From the NCBI RefSeq assembly GCF_024199905.1, contig NZ_JANAFB010000012.1:1-64000 (forward strand): DNA of 64,000 nt. Reading direction: 5' to 3'. The stretch comes from Rothia santali. GTDB taxonomy: Bacteria; Actinomycetota; Actinomycetes; Actinomycetales; Micrococcaceae. The translations under genes and the position numbers were made by a program. Under the pieces are notes generated by a model, which made no database searches, was not told the origin of the DNA, and worked only from the letters and a program-made list of their open reading frames with translations. This document shows, in pieces, positions 7,579 through 14,804 of the stretch; the first letter of the stretch is position 1, and each line of letters starts with the position of its first letter.

Positions 7579-8505
7579 TCAGGACAGATTGTGATCAGCG
7601 ACCCAGTCCTTGGCCGCCTGCTCCGGGGAGGCCTTCTCGTCCCCGCTGACCCGCTCGTTCAGCGCAATCAGGTCGTCGGTGGTCAGCGTCGCCGAGACCT
7701 TGTTCAGCACGTCGCGGGCGTCCTGGGACAGGTCGTCCTCGTGGTACAGCGGCAGCACGTGCTGCGGAAGGAAGTTGTTCTCCGGGTCCTCGAGCACCAC
7801 CAGATCGTTCTGCTTGATCGCGGGCGTCGTCGTGAAGATGTCGGCCACCTGGACGGTGTTGTCCAGCAGCGCCTGGACGGTCAGGGGGCCGCCGGCGTCG
7901 TTGATCGGGGAGAAGTTGGCGGGCACGCAGCCGTAGTTGGCCTGCAGCCCGGGCAGCCCGTAGGAGCGCTCCTGGAACTCCGGCGGGGCACCCAGCGTCA
8001 TCTCGGAGCAGACCGCGGCGAGGTCCTCGATGGAGGTCAACCCGTACTCGTCGGCCGTGGCGCGGGTGACCACCATGGCGTCCTTGTTCTCGGCGGAGGA
8101 GGGGTCGAGGACCCCGACGCCCTCGGGCAGGTTGGGCGGCAGGAACTCCATGACCTCGTCCTCGGTCAGCGGGGCGGTCACCTCGTCGAAGTACTGCAGC
8201 AGGTTGCCGGAGTAGTCGGGCACGACGCTGACGCTGCCGTCCTGGACCGCGCCCACGTAGGCCTCGCGGGCGCCGATCGCGGGCTGGGTCTCGGCCTCGA
8301 TGCCCGCGTCGTTGAGGGCCTCGGCGTAGATCGCGGCGATGGTCTGCGACTCGGTGAAGTCGGCGGAGCCCACCACGACCTTCTGGTTGTCGCCGCCCGA
8401 GCTCAGGGCGTCGTCGCCGCCCCCGCAGCCGGTGAGCACCAGGGCCGACGCCGAGGCGACCGCCGCGGCGGAGAGCACCCCTCTGCGCGTGATTCGTGTG
8501 AACAT
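7579..8505 (-). CDS. Glycine betaine/osmoprotectant ABC transporter substrate-binding lipoprotein
   Basis: A 308-residue binding protein of the OpuAC/ProX family (OpuCC, OsmF type). The signal peptide carries a twin-arginine-like start (TRRGVL) and a lipobox LTGC with Cys27. The mature region has the family pattern KVVVGSADFTESQTIAAIYA at the N-terminus and a VPDYSGNLLQYF block about 70 residues later, where the aromatic residues shape the quaternary ammonium pocket. It is the last structural gene of an ATPase, permease, permease, binding-protein operon. Choline, betaine or carnitine are likely ligands. The exact one cannot be told. Confidence 0.9.
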   Translation of the reverse strand: MFTRITRRGVLSAAAVASASALVLTGCGGGDDALSSGGDNQKVVVGSADFTESQTIAAIYAEALNDAGIEAETQPAIGAREAYVGAVQDGSVSVVPDYSGNLLQYFDEVTAPLTEDEVMEFLPPNLPEGVGVLDPSSAENKDAMVVTRATADEYGLTSIEDLAAVCSEMTLGAPPEFQERSYGLPGLQANYGCVPANFSPINDAGGPLTVQALLDNTVQVADIFTTTPAIKQNDLVVLEDPENNFLPQHVLPLYHEDDLSQDARDVLNKVSATLTTDDLIALNERVSGDEKASPEQAAKDWVADHNLS

Positions 8506-8506
8506 G

Positions 8507-9175
8507 TCAGTCCTCCTTGGACAGTCCGGGTGATGAGAGAAGCTTCTGGGCCGCGGCGAGCACGGCGTCGAGCAGCAAGGCGAGGATCGCGGCGAGGATC
8601 ATCGCGGCGACCATGCGGGAGTAGTCCCGCACCGCGAGCCCGTCGATCAGGAATCGGCCGAGCCCGCCCAGGTCGATGTAGGCCATGATCGTCACGGTGG
8701 CCACCACCTGCAGCGTCGCGTTGCGGATGCCGCCGAAGATCACGGGCACCGCCACGGGCAGCTCCACGCGGGTCAGGATCTGCCACTCGGTCAGGCCCTG
8801 GGCGCGGGCGGCGTCGACCACCACCGGGTCCACCGTGGAGATCCCCGCGTAGGCGCCGGTCAGCAGGGGCGCGATCGCGAGCAGCACGAGCGCCATGACG
8901 GGCGCGGTGAGCCCCAGCCCGATCCAGAGGGCGAAGAGGGTCAGCAGGCCCAGCGTCGGCAGCGAGCGCAGCGCGCCGGCCACGCCGACGACGACGTTCC
9001 CGCCCGCCCGCGTGTGCCCCACGAGGATCCCCAGCGGCAGCGCGATGACGGCCGCGATCAGCAGCACGAGCCCCGAGTACCCGAGATGCTCGAGCAGGCG
9101 GGACCAGATACCGCCGGCCCCCTCCCACGAGGCGGGGTCGGCGAACCACTGCCAGGTCTGTTCCAGGACGTTCAC
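8507..9175 (-). CDS. Osmoprotectant ABC transporter permease (second)
   Basis: A 222-residue binding-protein-dependent permease with about six helices. The EAA-loop region reads DAARAQGLTEWQILTRVELPVAVPVI, typical of OpuCB/OpuCD, and its helices flank a GALRSLPTLGLLTLFALW segment found in the family. The GTG at 9175 is preferred because it overlaps the stop of the upstream permease and has AGGTGAGG just upstream. An in-frame ATG five codons earlier is the alternative. It ends one base before the start region of the binding-protein gene, so the operon is compact. Confidence 0.9.
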   Translation of the reverse strand: MNVLEQTWQWFADPASWEGAGGIWSRLLEHLGYSGLVLLIAAVIALPLGILVGHTRAGGNVVVGVAGALRSLPTLGLLTLFALWIGLGLTAPVMALVLLAIAPLLTGAYAGISTVDPVVVDAARAQGLTEWQILTRVELPVAVPVIFGGIRNATLQVVATVTIMAYIDLGGLGRFLIDGLAVRDYSRMVAAMILAAILALLLDAVLAAAQKLLSSPGLSKED

Positions 9176-9867
9176 GACCTCACCTGCCATCGGGTCATGG
9201 CCGCCGCGCCCCACGTGATGACGCGGTCGAGCACGAGGGCCAGCAGCACCGTGGCGAGGATCCCCACCACGATCTCGGCCATCAGGTCACGCCGCAGCCC
9301 GTCCGTGAACAGCGTGCCCAGGGACTGGATGCCGATCACCGCGCCCACGGAGACCATCGAGATGTTGGAGACCAGCGCCACGCGCAGCCCCGCCGCCATG
9401 ACCGGGACGGACAGCGGCAGCTCGATGCCGAAGAACGAGCGCAGCGGCCGGTACCCCATGGACGTGGCGGCGTCGAGCACGGCCGGGCTCACCGACTCGA
9501 AGGCGTCCACGCACGCGCGGACCATCATGGCGACCACGTACAGCGTGAGCGCCACGATCACGTTGACCAGCGAGGTGATCGAGGTCCCCAGGATGAGCGG
9601 GAGCAGCACGAACAGCGCGAGCGAGGGGATCGTGTACAGCAGCGCGGCGGCGTTGACGACGACGCCGCGGCGCACCCGGCCGTTCCCCCGGCGTCGGCCC
9701 CCGGCCCGGCCCGTGGCGCGCCCGGCCCCGCGGGCCCGGCGGCCGGCGGCGAACCGGGCGATCGGGATGGACACCAGGGTGCCCAGCACCACGGGCAGCA
9801 CCGACTGCAGCAGGTGCAGCCAGGTCAGGTGCCCCACCGTGGAGAGGTTGTTGAGGAACCAGTTCAC
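9172..9867 (-). CDS. Osmoprotectant ABC transporter permease (first)
   Basis: A 231-residue OpuCB/OpuCD-type permease. A helix near residues 15-35 is followed by an Arg/Gly-rich insert of about 30 residues (GRRARGAGRATGRAGGRRRG) that is longer than the loop normally seen there. After it come the expected AALLYTIPSLALFVLLPLIL segment and the cytoplasmic EAA loop DAATSMGYRPLRSFFGIELPLSVPVM. The GTG start at 9867 overlaps the ATPase stop. It pairs with the second permease to form the membrane channel. Confidence 0.9.
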   Translation of the reverse strand: MNWFLNNLSTVGHLTWLHLLQSVLPVVLGTLVSIPIARFAAGRRARGAGRATGRAGGRRRGNGRVRRGVVVNAAALLYTIPSLALFVLLPLILGTSITSLVNVIVALTLYVVAMMVRACVDAFESVSPAVLDAATSMGYRPLRSFFGIELPLSVPVMAAGLRVALVSNISMVSVGAVIGIQSLGTLFTDGLRRDLMAEIVVGILATVLLALVLDRVITWGAAAMTRWQVRS

Positions 9868-10943
9868 TCCGCGACCCCGTATCTGCTGCGGCGCTCGCGG
9901 CCGGCGGCGGCCAGGACGTCGTCGCTGGCCAGCAGGCCCGAGGCGCGGCCCTCGGCGTCGACCGCCACACCCACCCGGAGGGCGAGAGGCACGGCGTCGA
10001 GGGCCTCGCGGAGGCTGCCGCCGGGGGCGAAGAGCGTCCCGCCGGTGACCTCGCGGTCCCGGAAGCGCCAGCCGGCGGGGCGGCCGGCGTCGTTGACCAG
10101 CAGCTCCCACGGGGCCCACGGGCGCCCGGCCTGGTCCGCGAGGTCCGCGAGCGGGTGCAGGGGCAGCTCCCGGCCGGAGGCGAAGGTCAGGCGGCGCAGG
10201 CCGCGGTCGCGACCCACGAAGGAGGCGACGAAGTCGTCGGCGGGCGCCCGCAGGATCTCCTCCGGGGTGCCGAACTGGGCGATGCGGCCGCCCTCGGCGA
10301 AGACCGCGATCCGGTGGCCCAGGGCGACGGCCTCGTCGATGTCGTGGGTCACGAAGACGATGGTGCGCTCGAGCTGCTCGTGCAGCCGGACCAGCTCCTG
10401 CTGGAGGTCGGTGCGGACCACGGGGTCGACCGCGGAGAACGGCTCGTCCATGAGCAGAATCGGCGAGTCGGCCGCGAGCGCCCGGGCCACCCCGACGCGC
10501 TGGGCCTGCCCGCCCGAGAGCTGGGCCGGGTAGCGCTTGGCGAGCTTGCGGTCCAGGCCCACGGTGTCCATCAGCTCGAGGGCGCGGGAGCGGCCGTCCG
10601 CGCGCGAGGCGCCCTGGAGCCTGGGCACGGTGGCGATGTTGTCGGCCACCGAGCGGTGCGGCATGAGGCCCGCCTGCTGCATGACGTAGCCCATCGAGCG
10701 GCGCAGCTCGTAGGCGGGGCGGCTGCGGTTGTCCTCGCCCTGGATGAGGATGCTCCCCTCGGTGGGCTCGACCATGCGGTTGATCATGCGCAGCGAGGTC
10801 GTCTTGCCGCAGCCGGAGGGGCCCACGAAGGCGGTGATGAGGCCGGCCGGGATCGCGAGGTCGAGCTCCTCGACGGCGACGGAGGAGGCGTAGCGCTTGG
10901 TCACCCCGACGAATTCGATCGCGTTGGAGGCTGTCTCGGGCAT
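9864..10943 (-). CDS. Osmoprotectant ABC transporter ATP-binding protein (ProV/OpuCA-like)
   Basis: A 359-residue ATPase, first gene of the osmoprotectant importer. Walker A GPSGCGKTT, the signature LSGGQAQRVGVARAL, Walker B ILLMDEPFSAVD and the H-loop FVTHDIDEA are intact. The C-terminal 110 residues resemble a single eroded CBS-like regulatory region, where OpuCA has paired CBS domains that sense ionic strength. Osmotic gating may therefore be reduced or altered. The ATG at 10943 has AAGGAA nine bases upstream. A longer frame upstream lacks family sequence and is rejected. Confidence 0.9.
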   Translation of the reverse strand: MPETASNAIEFVGVTKRYASSVAVEELDLAIPAGLITAFVGPSGCGKTTSLRMINRMVEPTEGSILIQGEDNRSRPAYELRRSMGYVMQQAGLMPHRSVADNIATVPRLQGASRADGRSRALELMDTVGLDRKLAKRYPAQLSGGQAQRVGVARALAADSPILLMDEPFSAVDPVVRTDLQQELVRLHEQLERTIVFVTHDIDEAVALGHRIAVFAEGGRIAQFGTPEEILRAPADDFVASFVGRDRGLRRLTFASGRELPLHPLADLADQAGRPWAPWELLVNDAGRPAGWRFRDREVTGGTLFAPGGSLREALDAVPLALRVGVAVDAEGRASGLLASDDVLAAAGRERRSRYGVAE

Positions 10944-11150
10944 GGGGTTCCTTAGGGGTAGCCGTTGTCTGCACCACATTAGGCCACCGGAGGCCGGTCG
11001 TAGCCGCGGCACCCCGTGTTGTTCATCCGATGGCACAATCCCTGGTCACGGCCTTGTCACGGGGCGCTCCGGACTTGACCGTCCGGCGCCGGGCCGCCTC
11101 CGCCGGCGGACCGCCTCCGGACCGGATCGCCGGCGGACGCCCGCGCGCCG

Positions 11151-11681
11151 CTATTCCCGCGGCGTGGACCCGTGGGCCAGCTGCGCGGCGACGATCGCGG
11201 AGGGCCGGCCGCCCAGCAGCGCCTCGCCGATGCCCGCCAGCTGCGAGATCTGCCGCCGGTTCAGGTGGTTGAAGACCGACTTGCGCACCTGCTCGACGTG
11301 CCCCGGGGCCGCGGCCACCACGGCGTCGTGCCCCGCGTCCAGCAGGTGGCAGATGCTGACCCGGCGGTCCACCTCGGAGGTGGTCCGCTGGACGTAGCCA
11401 TCCTCCTCGAGCCGCTTGACGACCCGGGAGAGCCGGGCCAACCGCGTGTTGGTCTGGGCGGAGAGCTCCGACATGGTCAGGTGGCGCTCCGGCGCCTCGG
11501 AGAGCATGGCCAGGACCATGTACTCGACGAAGCCCAGCGCGGAGTCCCGCTGCAGCTGGTTCTCCAGCTGGCCGGGGAGCTGGAACATGATCGCGGACAG
11601 GCTCAGCCACGCCTCGCGCTCCTCCGGGGTGAGCCAGCGCGGGCTCTCCTCCGGCCGACCGGTCTGGTTCGATGACGTCAA
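11151..11681 (-). CDS. MarR-family transcriptional regulator
   Basis: About 176 residues with a winged helix-turn-helix: LTMSELSAQTNTRLARLSRVVKRLEEDGYVQR spans the recognition helix and wing, and SEVDRRVSICHLL is the typical wing turn. The frame stays open to an ATG at 11744, but the first 21 residues from there look non-coding. The TTG at 11681, with GAGAGG about eight bases upstream, is preferred. Neighbours are the osmoprotectant importer and the Mrp operon. The ligand and targets are unknown. Confidence 0.8.
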   Translation of the reverse strand: MTSSNQTGRPEESPRWLTPEEREAWLSLSAIMFQLPGQLENQLQRDSALGFVEYMVLAMLSEAPERHLTMSELSAQTNTRLARLSRVVKRLEEDGYVQRTTSEVDRRVSICHLLDAGHDAVVAAAPGHVEQVRKSVFNHLNRRQISQLAGIGEALLGGRPSAIVAAQLAHGSTPRE

Positions 11682-11774
11682 CGTGGACCTCTCTGGGGCG
11701 ATCGTCTGCTGGGGCGGCGCGTGCCGCGGAGCGGGACCCGGCACGTCCTAGACATTATGCCCCCAACCGGCGGC

Positions 11775-12149
11775 TCACCCGCGGCGCGCGCCCCCGGCGT
11801 CGTCCTCCGCCTCGCCCTCCCGAGCGCGCTCGCTGAGCTCGTCGAAGCGCAGGCGGCGCAGGGGGGACCTGACCAGGAACGCGGAGCGGGCGATCGCCAT
11901 GGTGCCCACCGCCGACGTCGCCAGCTGCAGCGCGATGGCGAGGATCGCCTTGACGAGGTCCGGGACCGTGGGCTGCAGCAGGACCGCCCCGGCGATGACC
12001 AGGGTGATCCCGAGGCCGCCCGCGGTCCCCACCGCGGAGATCCTGGTGTAGGCGTCCGGGAACCTGACGATCCCCAGCGCGGCGACCGCGAAGATCAGCG
12101 TCCCCGCCACGATGGCGACCTGGCCCGTGATGCTGAGGAACTCGCTCAT
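11775..12149 (-). CDS. mrpG: Na+/H+ antiporter subunit G
   Basis: A 124-residue MrpG/MnhG/PhaG subunit, with a first helix ITGQVAIVAGTLIFAVAALGIVRFPD and the family GTAGGLGITLVIAG segment. It has three predicted helices and a charged C-terminal tail of about 20 residues. It is the last gene of the Mrp operon, and its ATG overlaps the mrpF stop by four bases. MrpG is required for assembly of the whole Mrp complex. Confidence 0.92.
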   Translation of the reverse strand: MSEFLSITGQVAIVAGTLIFAVAALGIVRFPDAYTRISAVGTAGGLGITLVIAGAVLLQPTVPDLVKAILAIALQLATSAVGTMAIARSAFLVRSPLRRLRFDELSERAREGEAEDDAGGARRG

Positions 12150-12403
12150 CGCTTCCCCCTGGTCAGTGCGCGCGCCAACGAGATGGCGCTGAGGAACGCC
12201 ACGAGCGCGGCGATCAGGACGATGTCGAAGGTGAAGGGACTCCGGGTCCGGACGCCCAAGAGCACGATGAGCCCGAGGATGCCGAACATCAGCAGGTCCG
12301 CGGCGATCGCGCGGTGCGCGTCGTCGGGCCCCCGGAGCATCCGGTAGGTGGCCACCAGGCAGACCAGCCCGATGACCACGATGCTCAGATCGATGGCGAT
12401 CAC
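12146..12403 (-). CDS. mrpF: Na+/H+ antiporter subunit F
   Basis: An 85-residue three-helix protein with the MrpF pattern MLRGPDDAHRAIAADLL in its central loop and helix. The GTG start at 12403 overlaps the mrpE stop, and its own stop overlaps mrpG. MrpF is a small membrane subunit of the hetero-oligomeric Mrp antiporter. Confidence 0.92.
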   Translation of the reverse strand: MIAIDLSIVVIGLVCLVATYRMLRGPDDAHRAIAADLLMFGILGLIVLLGVRTRSPFTFDIVLIAALVAFLSAISLARALTRGKR

Positions 12404-12762
12404 GACGCCACCCCCTTCCTGCGGACGGCCCGCAGCATCCGTCGTTCCATCTCCCCCAGGTCCGCCCTCAGCCGGTCGGCGTCGGGCGAGTACAGGCCGT
12501 GGACGTAGAGGACCCGGGTCCGCCGCCGGCCGACGACCTCGGTTCCCATGGTCAGCGTGCCCGGGGTCAGCGTGATCAGCGCGGCGAGCAGCGTGACCTC
12601 GAGCTCGGACCGGCAGCGGGTCTCCATCCGGGCGATCCCCGGCGTCGAGTTCTGCCCCGGCGTGAGGTTGTCGGCGATGACGCTCGCGTTGGAGGTGACG
12701 AGCTGCCCCGCGTACCAGGCCGCGAATCCCAGGAGCCTGAAGGGCCAGGAGAGCCAGGTCAT
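12400..12762 (-). CDS. mrpE: Na+/H+ antiporter subunit E
   Basis: A 120-residue MrpE subunit. The N-terminal helix segment is followed by the family block VIADNLTPGQNSTPGI and by LITLTPGTLTMG, with the C-terminal YVHGLY motif. It is shorter than the usual 160 residues, lacking one N-terminal helix pair, which is common in actinobacterial versions. The ATG at 12762 overlaps the mrpD stop by four bases, which separates it from the mrpD frame that runs on through it. Confidence 0.88.
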   Translation of the reverse strand: MTWLSWPFRLLGFAAWYAGQLVTSNASVIADNLTPGQNSTPGIARMETRCRSELEVTLLAALITLTPGTLTMGTEVVGRRRTRVLYVHGLYSPDADRLRADLGEMERRMLRAVRRKGVAS

Positions 12763-14469
12763 GAGCCGATCACCGCCTCGATGTAGGGCGTGGGGTCGAG
12801 GAGCCCCTCGGCCGCCGTGGCGGAGACTCCCAGCAGCAGCTCGGCGCCCAGGCCCAGGCCCAGCGTGACGAGCGCCAGGAGGATGCCGGGCGCGGCGAGC
12901 GCGGCCCCCACGCGGGGACCGTCCCCGTCCCGGGACGCCGCGGCGGCGCCGGGCCCCGGGGAGCCGGCCGTCGCGAGGGACCGCGGGGCCGGGGTCCGCG
13001 TCCCCGGCCGCGTGCGCGGAGCCGGGGTCCCCGGTGGACGGCGCCGGCCCGGAGGCCGGGGCGTCGTCGTGGCCGGAGGCCAAGGTGTCATGGCCGGGGG
13101 CCAAGGTGTCGTGGCCGGGGGCCGCGGTGTCGTCCTGCCCGGCGGGCGACACCGCGGCGTCGCGGCCCCGGGGCGCCCCCCAGAACATCCCCGACCAGAT
13201 CTTGAGCATCGACAGCAGGGTCACCAGGCTCACGAGGATCATCACGACCACGGCGGCGACCTGGCCGGACTCGACCGAGGCGGCGATCAGGCTCAGTTTC
13301 GCCACGAACCCTGAGAACGGCGGGATGCCGGCCAGGGAGAGCGCCGCGACGAAGAACGCGGCGGCCACCAGCGGCTCCCTCCGCAGCACCCCGGAGAAGC
13401 TCCCGAGCCGGTCGGTCCCGTACCGCACCTCCACGGCGCCCGTGGACAGGAACAGCGATGCCTTCACGATCATGTGGTGCAGCAGGTAGAAGATCCCCGC
13501 GGTCAGGCCCAGCTCGGTGAACAGGGCGACCCCCAGCAGGATGTAGCCGATCTGGCTGACCATGTGGAACGCCAGGATCGACCGGCTGGTCCCCTCGCCG
13601 ACGGCCCCGAGGACCCCGAGCGCCATGGTCGCGCAGAAGACCGCGACGCCGACCCACAGGTACCGCGCCTCCCCCTCGAAGAGCACGGCGTAGATGCGGT
13701 AGATGGCATAGATCGCGACCTTCGTGTGCAGTCCCGAGAACAGCGCGGTGATGGCCGGCGAGGTCGAGGGGTAGGCCCGGGCCAGCCAGCCGTGGACGGG
13801 CACCACCGCGGCCTTGATCCCGAGCGCGAAGAGGCACACGGCCGCGGAGATCGCGACGGCGCCGTCCTCCCGGGCGAGCCCCGCCAGCTCGGCGATGTTC
13901 ACCGTCCCGGCCGTGCCGTACACGAACCCGACGCCGCCCAGGAAGATCGTGGAGGTCAGCAGGTTGATCGTGACGTACAGCCGGGCCCCGGCCACCTGCG
14001 CGATCCGGCCACGCCCCCGCCCGGCCAGGATGAACAGGCCGTAGGAGGGCAGCAGCATGACCTCGACGAACACGAAGAGGTTGAACAGGTCCCCGGTGAG
14101 CAGGGCGCCGTTGACCCCGGCGGTCAGCACCAGCAGCAGGGGCGCGTAGTACCGCGAGGCGGCGAGCCCGGAGGCGAGCGCGAAGCCGGTGCAGGTCAGG
14201 GACAGCAGGCCCGTGACGATCAGCATCAGCGCGCTGAACATGTCGGCGACGAAGGGGATGGCGACGCCGACCGGCCAGAGCCCGACGCCGTGGGCCAGCG
14301 CGCCGCCGTCCCGGAAGTGCACGGCGAGCGCGACGCCCGACGCGGTCGACGCGGCGAGCACGCCCAGCAGGACGGCCGCCTGGGCCCGGGGCCTGTCGCC
14401 GAGGACGACGAGCGCGCCGGCGGTCAGCAGGGGCACGGCCACCAGGAGGGGCAGAAGGGATGACATCAT
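12759..14469 (-). CDS. mrpD: Na+/H+ antiporter subunit D, with a frame change in its C-terminal linker
   Basis: This is the MrpD proton-translocating subunit, related to complex I NuoN/NuoM. The proton-antiporter core is intact from the ATG at 14469 to about 13190, including GLHTKVAIYAIYRIYAVLF and LLHHMIVKASLFLSTGAVE. A Gly/His/Asp-rich linker containing three 21-base repeats then follows, and the frame is lost there. The final helix (ALAAPGILLALVTLGLGLGAEL to PYIEAVIGS) lies in another frame that ends at 12759, exactly overlapping the mrpE start. A one- or two-base indel between about 12900 and 13150 would rejoin them. The mrpE overlap argues that the natural stop is 12759. Confidence 0.82.
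13066..13128. repeat. Three tandem 21-base repeats in the mrpD linker
   Basis: Three near-identical 21-base units start at 13066, 13087 and 13108 and read as repeated PGHDTLA on the minus strand. They fall in the linker where the mrpD frame changes. Repeat slippage or a collapsed assembly here would explain the broken frame. Confidence 0.75.
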
Positions 14470-14804
14470 CGGGCGTCCTCCGTCCGCTCCTCCGGGGAGC
14501 CGTCCGTGGCGTCGTCGCCCTCCCGGCCGGTGACGGCCAGGACGAGCATGAAGATCGTGATCGAGAAGGCGATGACGATGGCGGTCAGCACGAAGGCCTG
14601 GGGCAGGGGGTCGGCGACGGCGGAGAGGTCCCCCGGCGCGCCGAAGGGCTCCTCCCGCCGGGAGGTGCCCCCCGCGGCGAGGAGGATCATGTTCCCCGCG
14701 TGGCCCAGCAGGATGAACCCGAGGATCACCCGCAGCATCTCCTTCTGCATGAACAGGTAGACGGCTCCGGCGACCAGGAGCCCGGCGGTGATGGCGACGG
14801 TCAT
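14466..14804 (-). CDS. mrpC: Na+/H+ antiporter subunit C
   Basis: A 112-residue MrpC/NuoK-like subunit with three helices. LVAGAVYLFMQKEMLRVILGFILLGHAGNM is the conserved first half, and PLPQAFVLTAIVIAFSITIFML is the diagnostic C-terminal helix. The ATG at 14804 overlaps the mrpA stop, and its own stop overlaps mrpD. The short acidic tail after the last helix is poorly conserved. Confidence 0.93.
   Translation of the reverse strand: MTVAITAGLLVAGAVYLFMQKEMLRVILGFILLGHAGNMILLAAGGTSRREEPFGAPGDLSAVADPLPQAFVLTAIVIAFSITIFMLVLAVTGREGDDATDGSPEERTEDAR

Noticed and set aside
13066-13128. CRISPR-like or minisatellite array
   Set aside because: The 21-base units are contiguous without spacers and translate in frame in a linker, so they are a coding repeat.
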